In this document: piece by piece, positions 1 to 10,449 of the stretch | Layout: every line of letters starts with the position of its first letter | How positions within the stretch are numbered: the stretch's first letter is position 1 | DNA from: Diplocarpon mali | Lineage: Eukaryota > Ascomycota > Leotiomycetes > Helotiales > Drepanopezizaceae | DNA length: 64,000 bases | Assembly (NCBI GenBank): GCA_024741835.1 | Contig: JAENRP010000024.1 | Coordinates: 124,001 to 188,000, forward strand | Reading direction: 5' to 3' | Notes under the pieces: generated by a model | Databases searched by the model: none | The model's input: the letters and a program-made list of their open reading frames with translations, nothing else | Told to the model about the DNA's origin: nothing | Translations under genes and position numbers: made by a program

Positions 1-1330
1 TATTAGCTACTTGCTCTTAAGTACTATTAGGTCGAGATAGGTTCGGACTGCAAAAGATTTATTGCGAACTATAGACCTTATTAATTCTCGCATTTGAAGA
101 CAATTAAATAATAAGGCCTCTTATAGCCTCTTCCTATTCCTAACTATCTTATATAGTACTTATATATAGATTTTAAGGATTTCCCTCCTAATAAGTACAG
201 TTTTGATCAAATCCTGGTTTTTATAGACCAACTTAGTAAGAGCGCTATTATAATCCCTTATTATAAAGATATTGATGCTTGAGGAACTGCCTGATTATTT
301 ATTTAGTAGATATATCAATTCGGCTATACTCTAGAGATAATTACCTCAGACCAAGGCTCCTAATTCGTCTCCTTATTTTAAAGAGAGTTCTGCTATATTA
401 TCAGTATTAAAATTAAACTCTCTATAGTATACTATAAGGAGACTGATAGCTAAACGGAGATTATGAATAAGTATATTGATTTAAGGCTATAGCCTTTTAT
501 TAATTACTATTAAGATAATTAGAGTAAACTGATTCTATTAATAGATCATGCGCAATCGACTCTCTCTTACGCTTCGATTAGTATGACCTTATATTAGCTT
601 AAGTATAGAGTCGCGCTTTAGACAAGTTAGGATTAGATCTTTTTAAAACCGTCCAGCCTATAGGAGAGATTAAACTAAGTAAAGGCTAGGCTAGTAGTAA
701 AGAGAATGCATGCAGCTTAGGAAGTAGCAAAAGGCAATATGAAATGCGCTTAAGAGAAAATGCGTAAGTCTATAAATTAATATTAAAAGGAGATTGATTA
801 AAAACCTAAAGATATAGTCTACCTTTTAATAAAGAATCTTAAGAACTACCGCCTTAATAGGAAACTGGCCAATTAATAGGATAGTCCTTTCGAGGTCCTT
901 AAGAAGGTAGGCAATTTATATTAGATTAAGTTGCCTATAGGTTCTATAATATATAATATCTTCGCGCTAGAGCTACTATTTAAAGATCTGCAGAACCCTT
1001 TACTAGGTTAGGAATAACCCTAGCCTACTATAAAGAAGATCGCTAGGTAAGAAGAGTATAAAGTATTTAAGATATTAGGTATATGCCTATCTTAAGGGAA
1101 ACTAAAGTATTAAGTAAAATAGACTAGTTATAACCTTAATTTAAATTAGTATTGCGCCTTAAATTTTATAAGGTTATTATATAAGATTCGCGACTTTTAC
1201 TAAGCCAACCTTATAAAGCTAGGACTACCTTAAAACCTATAAGCTTAGCTAAAAGCTTAGGAAAGCGGTATAGAAGATTATAATCACTTAGAAGATAATA
1301 GGCTAGATGTGAAACAGATTAGTAAATAAA
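1..1330 (+). pseudogene. Integrase and chromodomain of chromovirus E0
   Basis: Reading through TAA/TAG stops, the plus strand gives a Ty3/gypsy integrase catalytic core with a recognisable ITSDQGSQF (Asp-containing) motif and the downstream TDSQTEIMN motif carrying the catalytic Glu. A C-terminal chromodomain-like stretch follows (GKLKYQVK, then IRDFYQANLIKLG). In fungal chromoviruses such a domain is thought to direct integration to heterochromatin. The N-terminal pol domains are outside the window. Stops are of the RIP type, so this is a pseudogene. Confidence 0.78.
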
Positions 1331-1340
1331 TTTAAAAATA

Positions 1341-1447
1341 NNNNNNNNNNNNNNNNNNNNNNNNNNNNNNNNNNNNNNNNNNNNNNNNNNNNNNNNNNNN
1401 NNNNNNNNNNNNNNNNNNNNNNNNNNNNNNNNNNNNNNNNNNNNNNN
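1341..1447. other. Assembly gap (107 N)
   Basis: Run of N inside element E0. Any ORF crossing it is unreliable, including the antisense one that ends just to its left. Confidence 0.99.
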
Positions 1448-2663
1448 CATAACTCCTTTAACCCCTCCTCCTTTGCGCTTAAGGAGACAAGCTCTAACTC
1501 CGTTCTAAAGCTGGAACTCGCCTCCCGAACACACCCCTGCCTAGAACGACCCTGACCTCCTTTTGCTGCCACTGGCGCCGCCCTATTAGCCACTGCGCCT
1601 AACGCTACCCTTGCTACTGCAAGCCTTCCTCCTTTTATAAGAGACTCTACTACTATAGCAGTCCGCTCTACTAATATAGCGATAGACCTTAAGAGGCTTA
1701 GTATAGTTCGACTAGATTGCTCTAACCTCGCTAGCCAAGACTTAATAAGGTTGCCGCGCTCCTATAAGAAAGTTAGCAATTAATTTAATACTAATTTAGG
1801 TTTAACTTATAGCAACTATCACCTAGATCCCCTTTAGCTAGCTTGCTATAGCCTTAGCTATAGAATAGAGCTCCGCAAGGCTAGCGCGCTCGAGTTGAGT
1901 GCAGCTAATCAGAGCCTTTGCGCTAGCTACTAGTAGGAGGTTGACAAGGATCTAGGCGCGCTAGACTGCCTCTTAATAAAGCATCTTGCGGTTCCCTGCC
2001 GAAACCGCCTAAGTGTTATTATTATCATTATCGCTGCTATTATCCTCCTCTTACTACTAAGCAGCCTCCCCCTGCTACTCCTTAAGGGCCGCGGATAGTA
2101 CTACAAACTCTTTACTAATATAAGAGGGAAGCTATAAATAAGTATTAAAGCGATTAGAACTTTGGACTCGATTTGAGGTACTTATAAAGATGCATTCTAC
2201 CTTCTGCTCCTAGCATTAGTAGCACTTCTTACTATATTCTAATTTAAACTCGCACTTATGCGCAATATTGCGCATAAGGTGCCGCACGTATTAGTAATAA
2301 TAAATGTAGTAAGCTATCGCAAGGGCGCCTAATAGTAAGGGAATTAGCATTACGCATATTAGACGCGATTCGACCTTAGACTAAGGCAAACTTACTTATA
2401 ATAGTTAGTAGTAGTAGTAGTAATTGTTTCTACTATTATATATTAGCCTTGCGCTATAGTAATAGGAGTAGGGGACCTATGCAGTTGTATATAGTTATTA
2501 TACTAAGGAAGGAAGATCCTATAAAGGGAAAAACAAATTTAAGTGTATAACGCAACTTGCGCTAAATTAAATATAAAACGGTACTATTCGTATAATAATA
2601 CGCTAAGTATATTACTATATGAAAATCATCTCGACCTACTAACGCTTGTAGGCAAGCGTTCTC
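1448..2663. other. Unassigned E0 segment between integrase and 3' LTR
   Basis: About 1.2 kb between the chromodomain and the polypurine tract, where a chromovirus normally ends. It is richer in GC than its surroundings. On the minus strand 1448-1593 reads as an open segment rich in Ala/Arg/Gly/Ser. In the same frame upstream (to about 1800) there is a leucine- and arginine-rich stretch interrupted by RIP-type stops. I recognise no family. It may be an extra antisense ORF carried by the element or another inserted fragment. A short (TAG)n run lies near 2405-2422. Confidence 0.4.
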
Positions 2664-2678
2664 AAAGGGGAAGGGTAG
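2664..2678 (+). other. Polypurine tract of E0
   Basis: A purine-rich run (AAAGGGGAAGGG core) sits directly before the 3' LTR, as needed for plus-strand priming in LTR retrotransposons. Confidence 0.65.
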
Positions 2679-2985
2679 TATAATAGCTATACCTCCACTT
2701 AGTATAATTACCTAGGAGTATAGCGTTTTAAGGTTTTACAATCTCGATTTAATATAGGGTTTTTTCGAATCGACCTTAAAGGTACAAAAGGATATTCTTA
2801 TATAATATCATATGAACGGATAAAGAGCCTTAAGCTACTTATATATATAAGGAAGAAGGGCTCTCCCCTAAGGAGGGCTCCCTAACTTCTTCGTTTCCTT
2901 TGTATTAGACCTATAGAATACGCCTTTTGCACCACTTCTTACTCCTATACTTGATCTCGCACTTCGGCGGTTCTGTATCGTTACA
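2679..2985 (+). repeat. 3' LTR of E0 (307 bp)
   Basis: It begins TATAATAGC (TGTAATAGC before a RIP-type change) just after the polypurine tract and ends CGTTACA, giving TGTAA...TTACA inverted ends. Element A sequence begins at about 2986. The 5' LTR is not in the window, so the bounds rest on the terminal motif and the homology break. Confidence 0.6.
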
Positions 2986-2990
2986 CAGAG

Positions 2991-5900
2991 TTGTATAAGG
3001 AATAAGTTATTGCTCCTTTTAAACAATTGTCTTCCTTATATTAGATAAATTAGAGCTTTAGCTTTGAATTTCTAAAAATCCTTAGGAGTAATTATCTTTA
3101 ATTGTTTAAGCGTGATTAAAAATTTTACGATTTCTTTAAAATCACTTAAGTAGTTAAGTGATAAAATCCTCTCATTTGACTCGCGGGCTAAGACCGCGAG
3201 TTAAGTCCTTTTAAGGCGATATATTAATAGATAACCAACTTTATTCTCTACTTACTTATTAATATCTATTTTATCTTCTTTAAATAAATTAAAGGGGTAG
3301 GGGCGAGTTCTTTTTAAAAGGCCGTTTATAGTAGTGTTTTTTATTCTTAAAATATATTTGATTTCAAAGTCTATTAGTCTTATTTAAGTAATCCATTTTA
3401 TTAGTAAGGCTCTAGGTAGGTCGCTTGCAGCTTTATTTAATTATTCTATTAGTACTTTAGCATTAATTTCAAGGATAAAGTAAGTGCTATAAAAGTCGCT
3501 TCTTATCTTTTTCATTGCTTTTAAAGCACCTTTGCATTCCTATTTAATAGTATTATACTTTATCTTCGCAGGATTCTAAAGACTATTTTTAAAGTAAGCT
3601 AAATGTCTTTTCTATTAGCTATTAGCTTATTAAAGGACGGCACCCTATCCGATTAAGCTTATATTAACTATTAGTATAATTGGCCTAGCGTTAGCTTTAT
3701 AATCTATTTTGATCAGATATAGCGCTTTAAGCAACGCTTGCTTTAGTTATTTTATAGCCTCTATTTAAGGTTCTTCCTATTGAAACTCAGCCCCTTTCTG
3801 AAATAAGGTATAAATAGGTACTGCCTTTTTAGCAAAATCTTTAATCCAAATGCGATAGTATACTATAATGCTAATAAACGCATAGGCTTTTGCCATATTA
3901 TTATACCTCTTCTATTTATCGATTTTAAGTACTTTAGTCCTTTAAGGACTTCGGCCATTAGAATTAGTAATAAAACTAACAATTTCTATTAATAGAAGAT
4001 AGTATTATAACTTCGGACTAACTATTGCTTTTGCCCTTTCGAATTATATAAGCACTTAGTCTAGGTTTTAAATATGTTCTATTATAAATTATTATATACT
4101 AAGGAGAACTTCTTTATAATTATAGAATGATCTTAATCCTTTTACTCTTATATTATTTATATAAGGGAGCGCAATATTAGGTATGCAATCTACTAATATC
4201 TTATAGATTACTTAGATAAATTGAGCGATCGAATTTATAGCCTCTTAAGGTAATCTTATTATTTAAAGTAGTTTAAAAGAGGTTTGAATTACTATTATAT
4301 CTTTTGATTTAATATTAAGAATGAATTAGTTATATTTAGAGAAGAAGTTAATAAGAGAGCTGCAGGTTAATCCTACGAATTCATTTGAGAACTTATTTAT
4401 ATTCGAAGGAATATTAGTATCCTTAATAGTTATTTAGTTTATCTCTACTACTACTATTATTAGTCTATAAGTTCCCTTTTCTTTCTTAGCAACTAGGAAC
4501 CATTTGTTCTTATAAGGGCTATTATAAAACTTAAGAATACCTTGCTTTAGCCTATCCTTTAACATTTCGATTACCTTTTCTTAAAGAGCTTTAAGGACTT
4601 TAAATGTTTTCTTTTACTAAGCTTTGTAAGGTATTATCTTAATCTTAATATAAAGTATAACTTCTTTTTAAATCTGGCCTAGTTCTGTTTAATCAAAAGC
4701 TAAGGCGTCCTTTCGATTTGTTAAGGTTTTATAAAGTAGTTTGCGTTCTTACTTTATTAAATTGTCTTTAATTTTTAATATATTAAAACATTCTTTTATT
4801 AGCCGATATCTAATAGGTTTATTAGAAAATCTGCTTATAATAAACTTATCGAATTTGCTACCTAGCTTTAGAGGTCGAAGCCTCTTATCTTATTTAAACT
4901 AATCATTTAAGCCTTTAGGCTTTAAGCTATTAGAGATTCCTTAATCTATTAGTTATACTTTATCTGCTTTGCTTTTATATATAATTTGAATATTAGCTAG
5001 TACTATATTTCTCTACTTCTTTCCTTTTTTATCAAATCCTATAAAACGGTCTAAATTTTCCTTTTTAAAAATAAATAAAAGATTTTCTAAGTTATTAATT
5101 TAAAGTGCGTAAATGGAAATATTATTAATAATTTTATTAGTTTTCACTTATAGGTCTGGCTTATAAGTGGTTTTTAGGTTTTTTAAAATGATTAGTAAAT
5201 TGTCGAAATTTATAAAATAAACCCTCTTCTTTGCCTTATTTTTCTTTTTTCTTAATTATTAATCTAATAAAACGCCGATTATACTATTTTTCAAAATTCC
5301 AGATTTGACTCTTAATCTAGGACCGTAAGTCAAATTGCTATTATTCAAAATTAGCAAACTTACCTTTCTTTTACTATAACTCTTTATTAAGTGCTATCCT
5401 TTACTAGTATTAAGCCTAGCCCTTATACTAGCTAATTGTTTCTTAAAACCTTATTTTAAAATTCAGCTATATCTCTTGCGATAACTATTTATCCTTTTAA
5501 AGATCGATCTATATTTTAAAGATTAGCTTTTATAAGACTATCTTTAAGATAGTTAAATGTTAGCTAAGATTTTAAAATAAAGGGCATTCTTAAAAGAATA
5601 TCATTTAAAGAATTCTCTATTATTAAAAAGTCAATATAATTAATAATTCCTTTAACTTTAACCTTTACATTTTTTACCTATCTATTAAAATTGTATTTCG
5701 ATTTAGAGATAGTTGAATAAATAAGGAGTCGATCGCTAATGATTGTCAATTAAGCCATTTTCGCCACTTTTCTAATTATTGTATTAACTTTTAAATTATA
5801 ATCGATTAGAGCCTTTGCTTTAATTAATTCTTCTATTAAATAAATAATAATAGGGCTTTTTATTATAATTGCTAAACAATTTCAATTAATATTCTAAGAT

Positions 5901-8900
5901 ATTAAAGCTATTACTATAATATTATAATACCTTTAGGTTCTTTCATTTTCTATAATCTAAAGACATTTGATTAAGGCTAAGTGCTTCTTAAAGTTCTTTT
6001 ATATTACAATTTCTATTTCCTTATTATTATTCAAATCTTTAAAGGCAACTAGGATATGCTTTCTTAGCACTTTATTAAAGCGTTTAATCAAACCAAATAG
6101 GTCTTTAAACGTAAGGTTAATTTGCTAAGCTATAACATTCTCTATAGCTTTCTTTATTATAATTGAACTAGCGTATTTATTAATAAATTTTTCCTATTTT
6201 AATATTTATCTCTTTCGCTTAAGGTTAAGGGTCCGCGTAATAACTTTAACTTTTTAATCTTTAAGCTTAAAGCTATCTTCGTCTATTATATCTTTAATCA
6301 ATTCGTTTGCTATATCGGCTTTATCCTCGTTTACTATAGTTCTAGATTATTAGGTGTCTTTTAGCATTTAGACTTTATATTAAGATTCCTAAGTTATATG
6401 TATTGATTTCTGGACTTTGGCTAGTTTTATTAGTATTAGGGGAGTAGTAGATTTAAAAGGACGCTAAGTATTCTAAGGGTTTTTAAATATAGAAGTAGTA
6501 TTAATATTAGCAGATATATTATTATTAATCTATCCTAAGATAAAGATGCCTCTAACTTCTATAGCTATTTGATTAGAAGCTAGGTCTTTGAGAACTCCCT
6601 TAGGTAGGTTGCTAATTAGACTAGTATATATATAAGTTGGAATTTTGGCATTTATATCTATAATATACTATCGTTCGACTAAATTCTTATCCTATTTCAT
6701 ACTATATATTATTATTTAAATAGTCTATAACTATAAGCGATTCTAGTGCTTTTTAATAGGGATAGCTTCTGGCCTAGGATCTCTAATGCAAAGCATCTTA
6801 TACTTATTAATATATATAACCCTAGTGTTAATAAAACGATAGAAAAGAGGGCAATTATTATAATACTTATATAAAGCGCAGTTGGGTTTTTTATTATTGC
6901 AAAAGTTGTAAGTTAGTTGTCTTCTATTACTATTCCCTTAGTATCCTATAGCATTAATATTAGCAAAGTGCTGGTTAGGATTAATTTCTCCTTCTTTAAT
7001 CAATTATTAAGTTCTTATATTAGCTGGTTATTTCAAATGATAAGAAGCAGGAGTCTGGTAATAGGAACTACTATATTAGCTTATAGTAGCCGAGTTTTAC
7101 CTATTACTAAATTAGGGAATATGCTATTTTTCTTATAAAAGATTATTAATCTTAGTTTCTAAGCTTTAGATTCGGAGTTCTGCAAATTGGGTCTTAAGTT
7201 CCTTAATTCTAGGGTTAGATCTTATTCCTAGGTTAGGCCTACGAGTAAAAGGTATAACTATTAGGTTCTTCTTTACCTCCTTTATAACTTCTAAAGCCTT
7301 TGAGTATTCTTAGACCAGGCTCTTGAGGTCTTTAGTATAAGAGGGAGTAGGGGCTTTTTCCTACTTTATAGCATTAATGGTTCTCTTACTAAGATCTGAT
7401 TTTAAAGCAAAGGCCGCGAATTCCTTAAATAAGGCAAAGGTTATAAGGTCTTGCTTATCGATCTTAAAATACTTAATGATCTTATTTCAAAGTCTAATAG
7501 GTAATCTAAGTAAGAAAAGGCGGCCTCTTTTAACTTTGCTAAGTATTTTCTAACTAATTAAAGTATTTGATATATAAGTAAAAGTCTGATAGTAATTCTT
7601 AAGTTCCTTAGGAGTATAAGTAACTAGAACAAATTCCTTTAAGAAAGCTAGGGTATTGCGAATCTGCTATTTGTCAAATTCGTAGAATTCAGATTTAAGG
7701 GCCTTGATAAGGAGTTCTTATAAACTATGAGTTTTCTATTTAGGGAGGGACTTAATAATATCCTTACTTATATAATTATAGTAGTAAGGAAGTCGAGAAA
7801 TCATATCCTCTTATATAATACTAAAATTATAATAAGTTTCCTTATATTGCTTAAGAAAATTAGTAATATTAGCGCTTATAAAGTAAGGAGCATTAAGGGA
7901 ATTAGGAAGGGGAAAGTGACTAGTAATAGCCTTAAATGCGGCTATTATTATTTTATACTAACCGTCTGGGTTAATAGAATCTATAAGGGGCAAAGGGGAA
8001 GCTTTAATATTGTAAGATTAATTGCTAAGAGGAGTACTTCGAAATTCAAAAGGGCTTAAAGAATATTCAAAATCTGAATTAATCTTAAAGTGACTAAGAC
8101 GAGTTTGAAAAGATTTAAATAAAGGGTTAATAAAAAGTTTAAAATTATTATTGTTTTTAGTATTTTCTAATATTAATATTAAAAAAGTAGGTGGTAATCC
8201 TAAGTTGTTTAAGGACGTCTTTTTATCCTCCTACTTATAGGCTAGGCCTAGGAGTAGAATTCCGGATTCTATTAAAAGTTTAATCCGAGTTTATTAAGAG
8301 ATTCTAAGTAGGTACTAAATAGCTAATAAAAGCGTTATAACTAATTATAATAAGATAAGGTTTATTTAATTAAAGACCAATTTCTAAGATAAGGTTTATA
8401 TTTAAGATTCTTCTTAGCCTTTAGGCTAATTCCTATTAGTCCTTAAAATAAAGGGGTCTTTAGAGACGATTTTAAGGCAATTTTTAAAGTTCTATTAAGC
8501 TAAGGCGGCTGAATTATCGGATTCGGATTTTTAAAGATTCTAAAGAGGCACTTCTAATTAGAGTTTACGCTTAATATTACTTAAGTATTCGAAACTACTA
8601 CTATTTAAGATTACTATTATAAGGTTCGCCAAACTTTTCATATTAGGAAGTTGAAAATTCTGAAAATCTTAAAGTTAAGGAAGAAAATAAGGGTTTTTAA
8701 AGCAGAGCTAAAAAGGGAAAATCTAAGGTTATTGATAGTTGCTAAACGAAAATCGATAGTTCTAAGTAATTAGGCAATTAAGGATAAAGGTTTTAGAGTC
8801 GATTAAAATGCTATAAGTGTTTTAAAGACATATTTTAAAGGCCGGTCTCTTATCTGCGAATTAAGAGATCGATAAGGTCGTATAAGGACGGAAATCTCAA

Positions 8901-8927
8901 GAAATCGGTCCCTGCGTAAGTCACTAA
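2991..8927 (-). pseudogene. gag-pol of element A, RIP-inactivated
   Basis: The minus strand carries the gag region (about 8250-6700), an aspartic-protease region (about 5900-5500), and the reverse transcriptase and RNase H (about 4650-3250), in the same order as B. Open stretches exist but all frames are broken by TAA/TAG. The plus-strand ORFs at 6917-7138 and 7727-8059 are the antisense of gag. No function is expected. Confidence 0.75.
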
Positions 8928-9173
8928 TATAAAATAGAAGGGAGATAATATAAGAATAGGCCTAAGGGAAGACTTAAAAATAAGAGAAGGAAGTACTATA
9001 AGCGGGCTCTCTTAAATAAGATATTAAGAACAAGTCCTAAGTATAAGGTATATTTAATACTTATAGTAATGCGCGCTATCTTTATATATAGAAGATGGCC
9101 CTTTTATCCTCCTACTATCCTGCACCGATCATGTGATATATGTCACAAGACCTATCTATCTCAGGTCTCTATA
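8928..9173 (-). repeat. 5' LTR of element A (246 bp)
   Basis: Its reverse complement starts TATAGAGACC, carries the CACATGATCGG segment and ends TTTTATA, as in the LTRs of B (248 bp) and C (246 bp). It fixes the 5' end of element A at 9173. Confidence 0.8.
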
Positions 9174-10440
9174 ATAAAATAAAAGAAAGAATAGCAGTTA
9201 TAAAGAAAAGAGGCTCTATCTTATATACTACGCCTCTAAAGGTTATTCCTTTTAGAATAAGAAGGGTCGCTATAAGCAATAAGCGCGCTTAAGAATCTTT
9301 GCGATTCTACACTAGTACTTTATTAGGCTTCTTATAAAGTATTTCTATTATAGAGGTTCTCCTTCCCTTCTTTTAAAAATAACCCTCCTTTATTATTTAA
9401 AAATATCGTCTTTATACTAATAATTTTTTAAATATAGAAGGAACTCCTGCTTATTATAGCCCTAGCCACTTCTATAAAGTAAGACCCTTAGAGTCTCTAT
9501 ACCCTACGTTATTATACTAACTTTGCGCTAGGTTACTAGCGCTCCTTAGGGAGTAGGAACCCTGGCCTAGTTGTCCTAGCGCCTACTAAGTAATAAGCCG
9601 CCGCCGCCGTCCCTGCCGCCCTTGCTACTACCGCTACTACCGCCGCCGCTTAAGAGCCCCGCCCCTACTGCGCATTATATGCCAGAGCCTATAATAGAAT
9701 ATAATAACGCGTGCGTGCGCTATATTATACGCAAGAGTACTAGCAATCTCGATTATCAATACTTTAATAGTACCTTTAGTACGCGTTACATCTATTATAC
9801 TATATTAAGCAATAGATGCTAGTAGGCTAGCGGCCCTCTCTTTACCTCTTAAAAGGCTATTATATCAGCTCGCGCTTGCGGCGCCTTTAAGAAGGAAGTG
9901 GCACTACTACTTAATATAGTAAAGGGTGCGCTTTAAAGCTTTTATAATACGTTTATTAAGTCTTATTAAGTTTTAAGCTGATTTTAAAAGATAGGAGCGA
10001 TTGGACCCTAGTATTAAAAGGGCCTGCTACTCTTATAAGTAGTAGTGCTACTGCCTCTCCTACTCCTAGCGTACTATTCCTATTCGCTCCTAGCCCCTTT
10101 GGCTCGGACCTATTCACCCCTATCGTCGCCGCTGCTCCTATCCCCTTTGCCTCTGCTATCGCAGCTGCTACTATAGTCTCCCCGTTTATCTTCCTAGCCC
10201 CTGCTATCGCTACGCCTATCCTTGCCGCCGCCCCTGCTGCCTTCACTCCTATCGCCCCTATTGCACCCCCTGCCTTTGCCCCTGCTATTGCTAGTATATT
10301 TGCCAGCAGGCCTTTGGCCGAGGGAGTACTAGTAGGCCTCTTTTAAAAGGAGATCTATATAGAGCTCTTAGCTATAGCGTCTTAGCTTCTGGCCTTAGCT
10401 AAGAGAATCTAAAAGAGGGTTGCGCCTTGCAATAGCAGCT
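9174..10440. other. Unassigned GC-richer island between A and E1
   Basis: About 1.3 kb that I cannot assign to any element. 9600-9660 is rich in CCG triplets, and 9956-10246 on the minus strand is an open Ala/Gly/Ile-rich reading frame of low complexity. The open frame extends upstream (toward 10350) in the same style. RIP-type stops are scarcer here than in the flanks, probably because the sequence has few CpA sites. It could be the tail of E1, a gag-like N-terminus or an older insertion. Confidence 0.35.
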
Positions 10441-10449
10441 TAGGAATAT

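Larger units (their letters stand above)
1..2985 (+). mobile_element. Ty3/gypsy chromovirus E0, 3' part, RIP-mutated
   Basis: This is the 3' part of an LTR retrotransposon on the plus strand; the 5' part lies outside the window. The order is integrase core and chromodomain (1 to about 1330), a 107-base assembly gap, about 1.2 kb of unassigned sequence, a polypurine tract at 2664-2678 and an LTR (2679-2985). Element A sequence (minus strand) starts directly to the right, so E0 appears to have inserted into element A. Stops inside pol are TAA/TAG at positions expected to be Gln or Trp, the RIP pattern. It cannot be active in this state. Confidence 0.8.
2986..9173 (-). mobile_element. Element A: large Ty3/gypsy family, 5' part, minus strand
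   Basis: This is a RIP-mutated copy of the same family as element B. Reading the minus strand from 9173 downward it matches B from 13936 to about 20100: LTR, leader, gag, protease, reverse transcriptase, RNase H and the start of integrase. It stops at E0, and the rest is presumably left of the window. Differences from B and C are mainly C/T and G/A. It holds five coding palindromes (3179, 5146, 5308, 7224, 8233) at sites orthologous to those in B. Confidence 0.85.

Noticed and set aside
1303..1593. 96-codon minus-strand ORF as a gene
   Set aside because: More than a third of it is the assembly gap, so its translation is not reliable.
9600..9660. CCG-rich stretch as a CpG-island promoter
   Set aside because: No gene follows, and the triplet pattern fits low-complexity coding or microsatellite DNA better.
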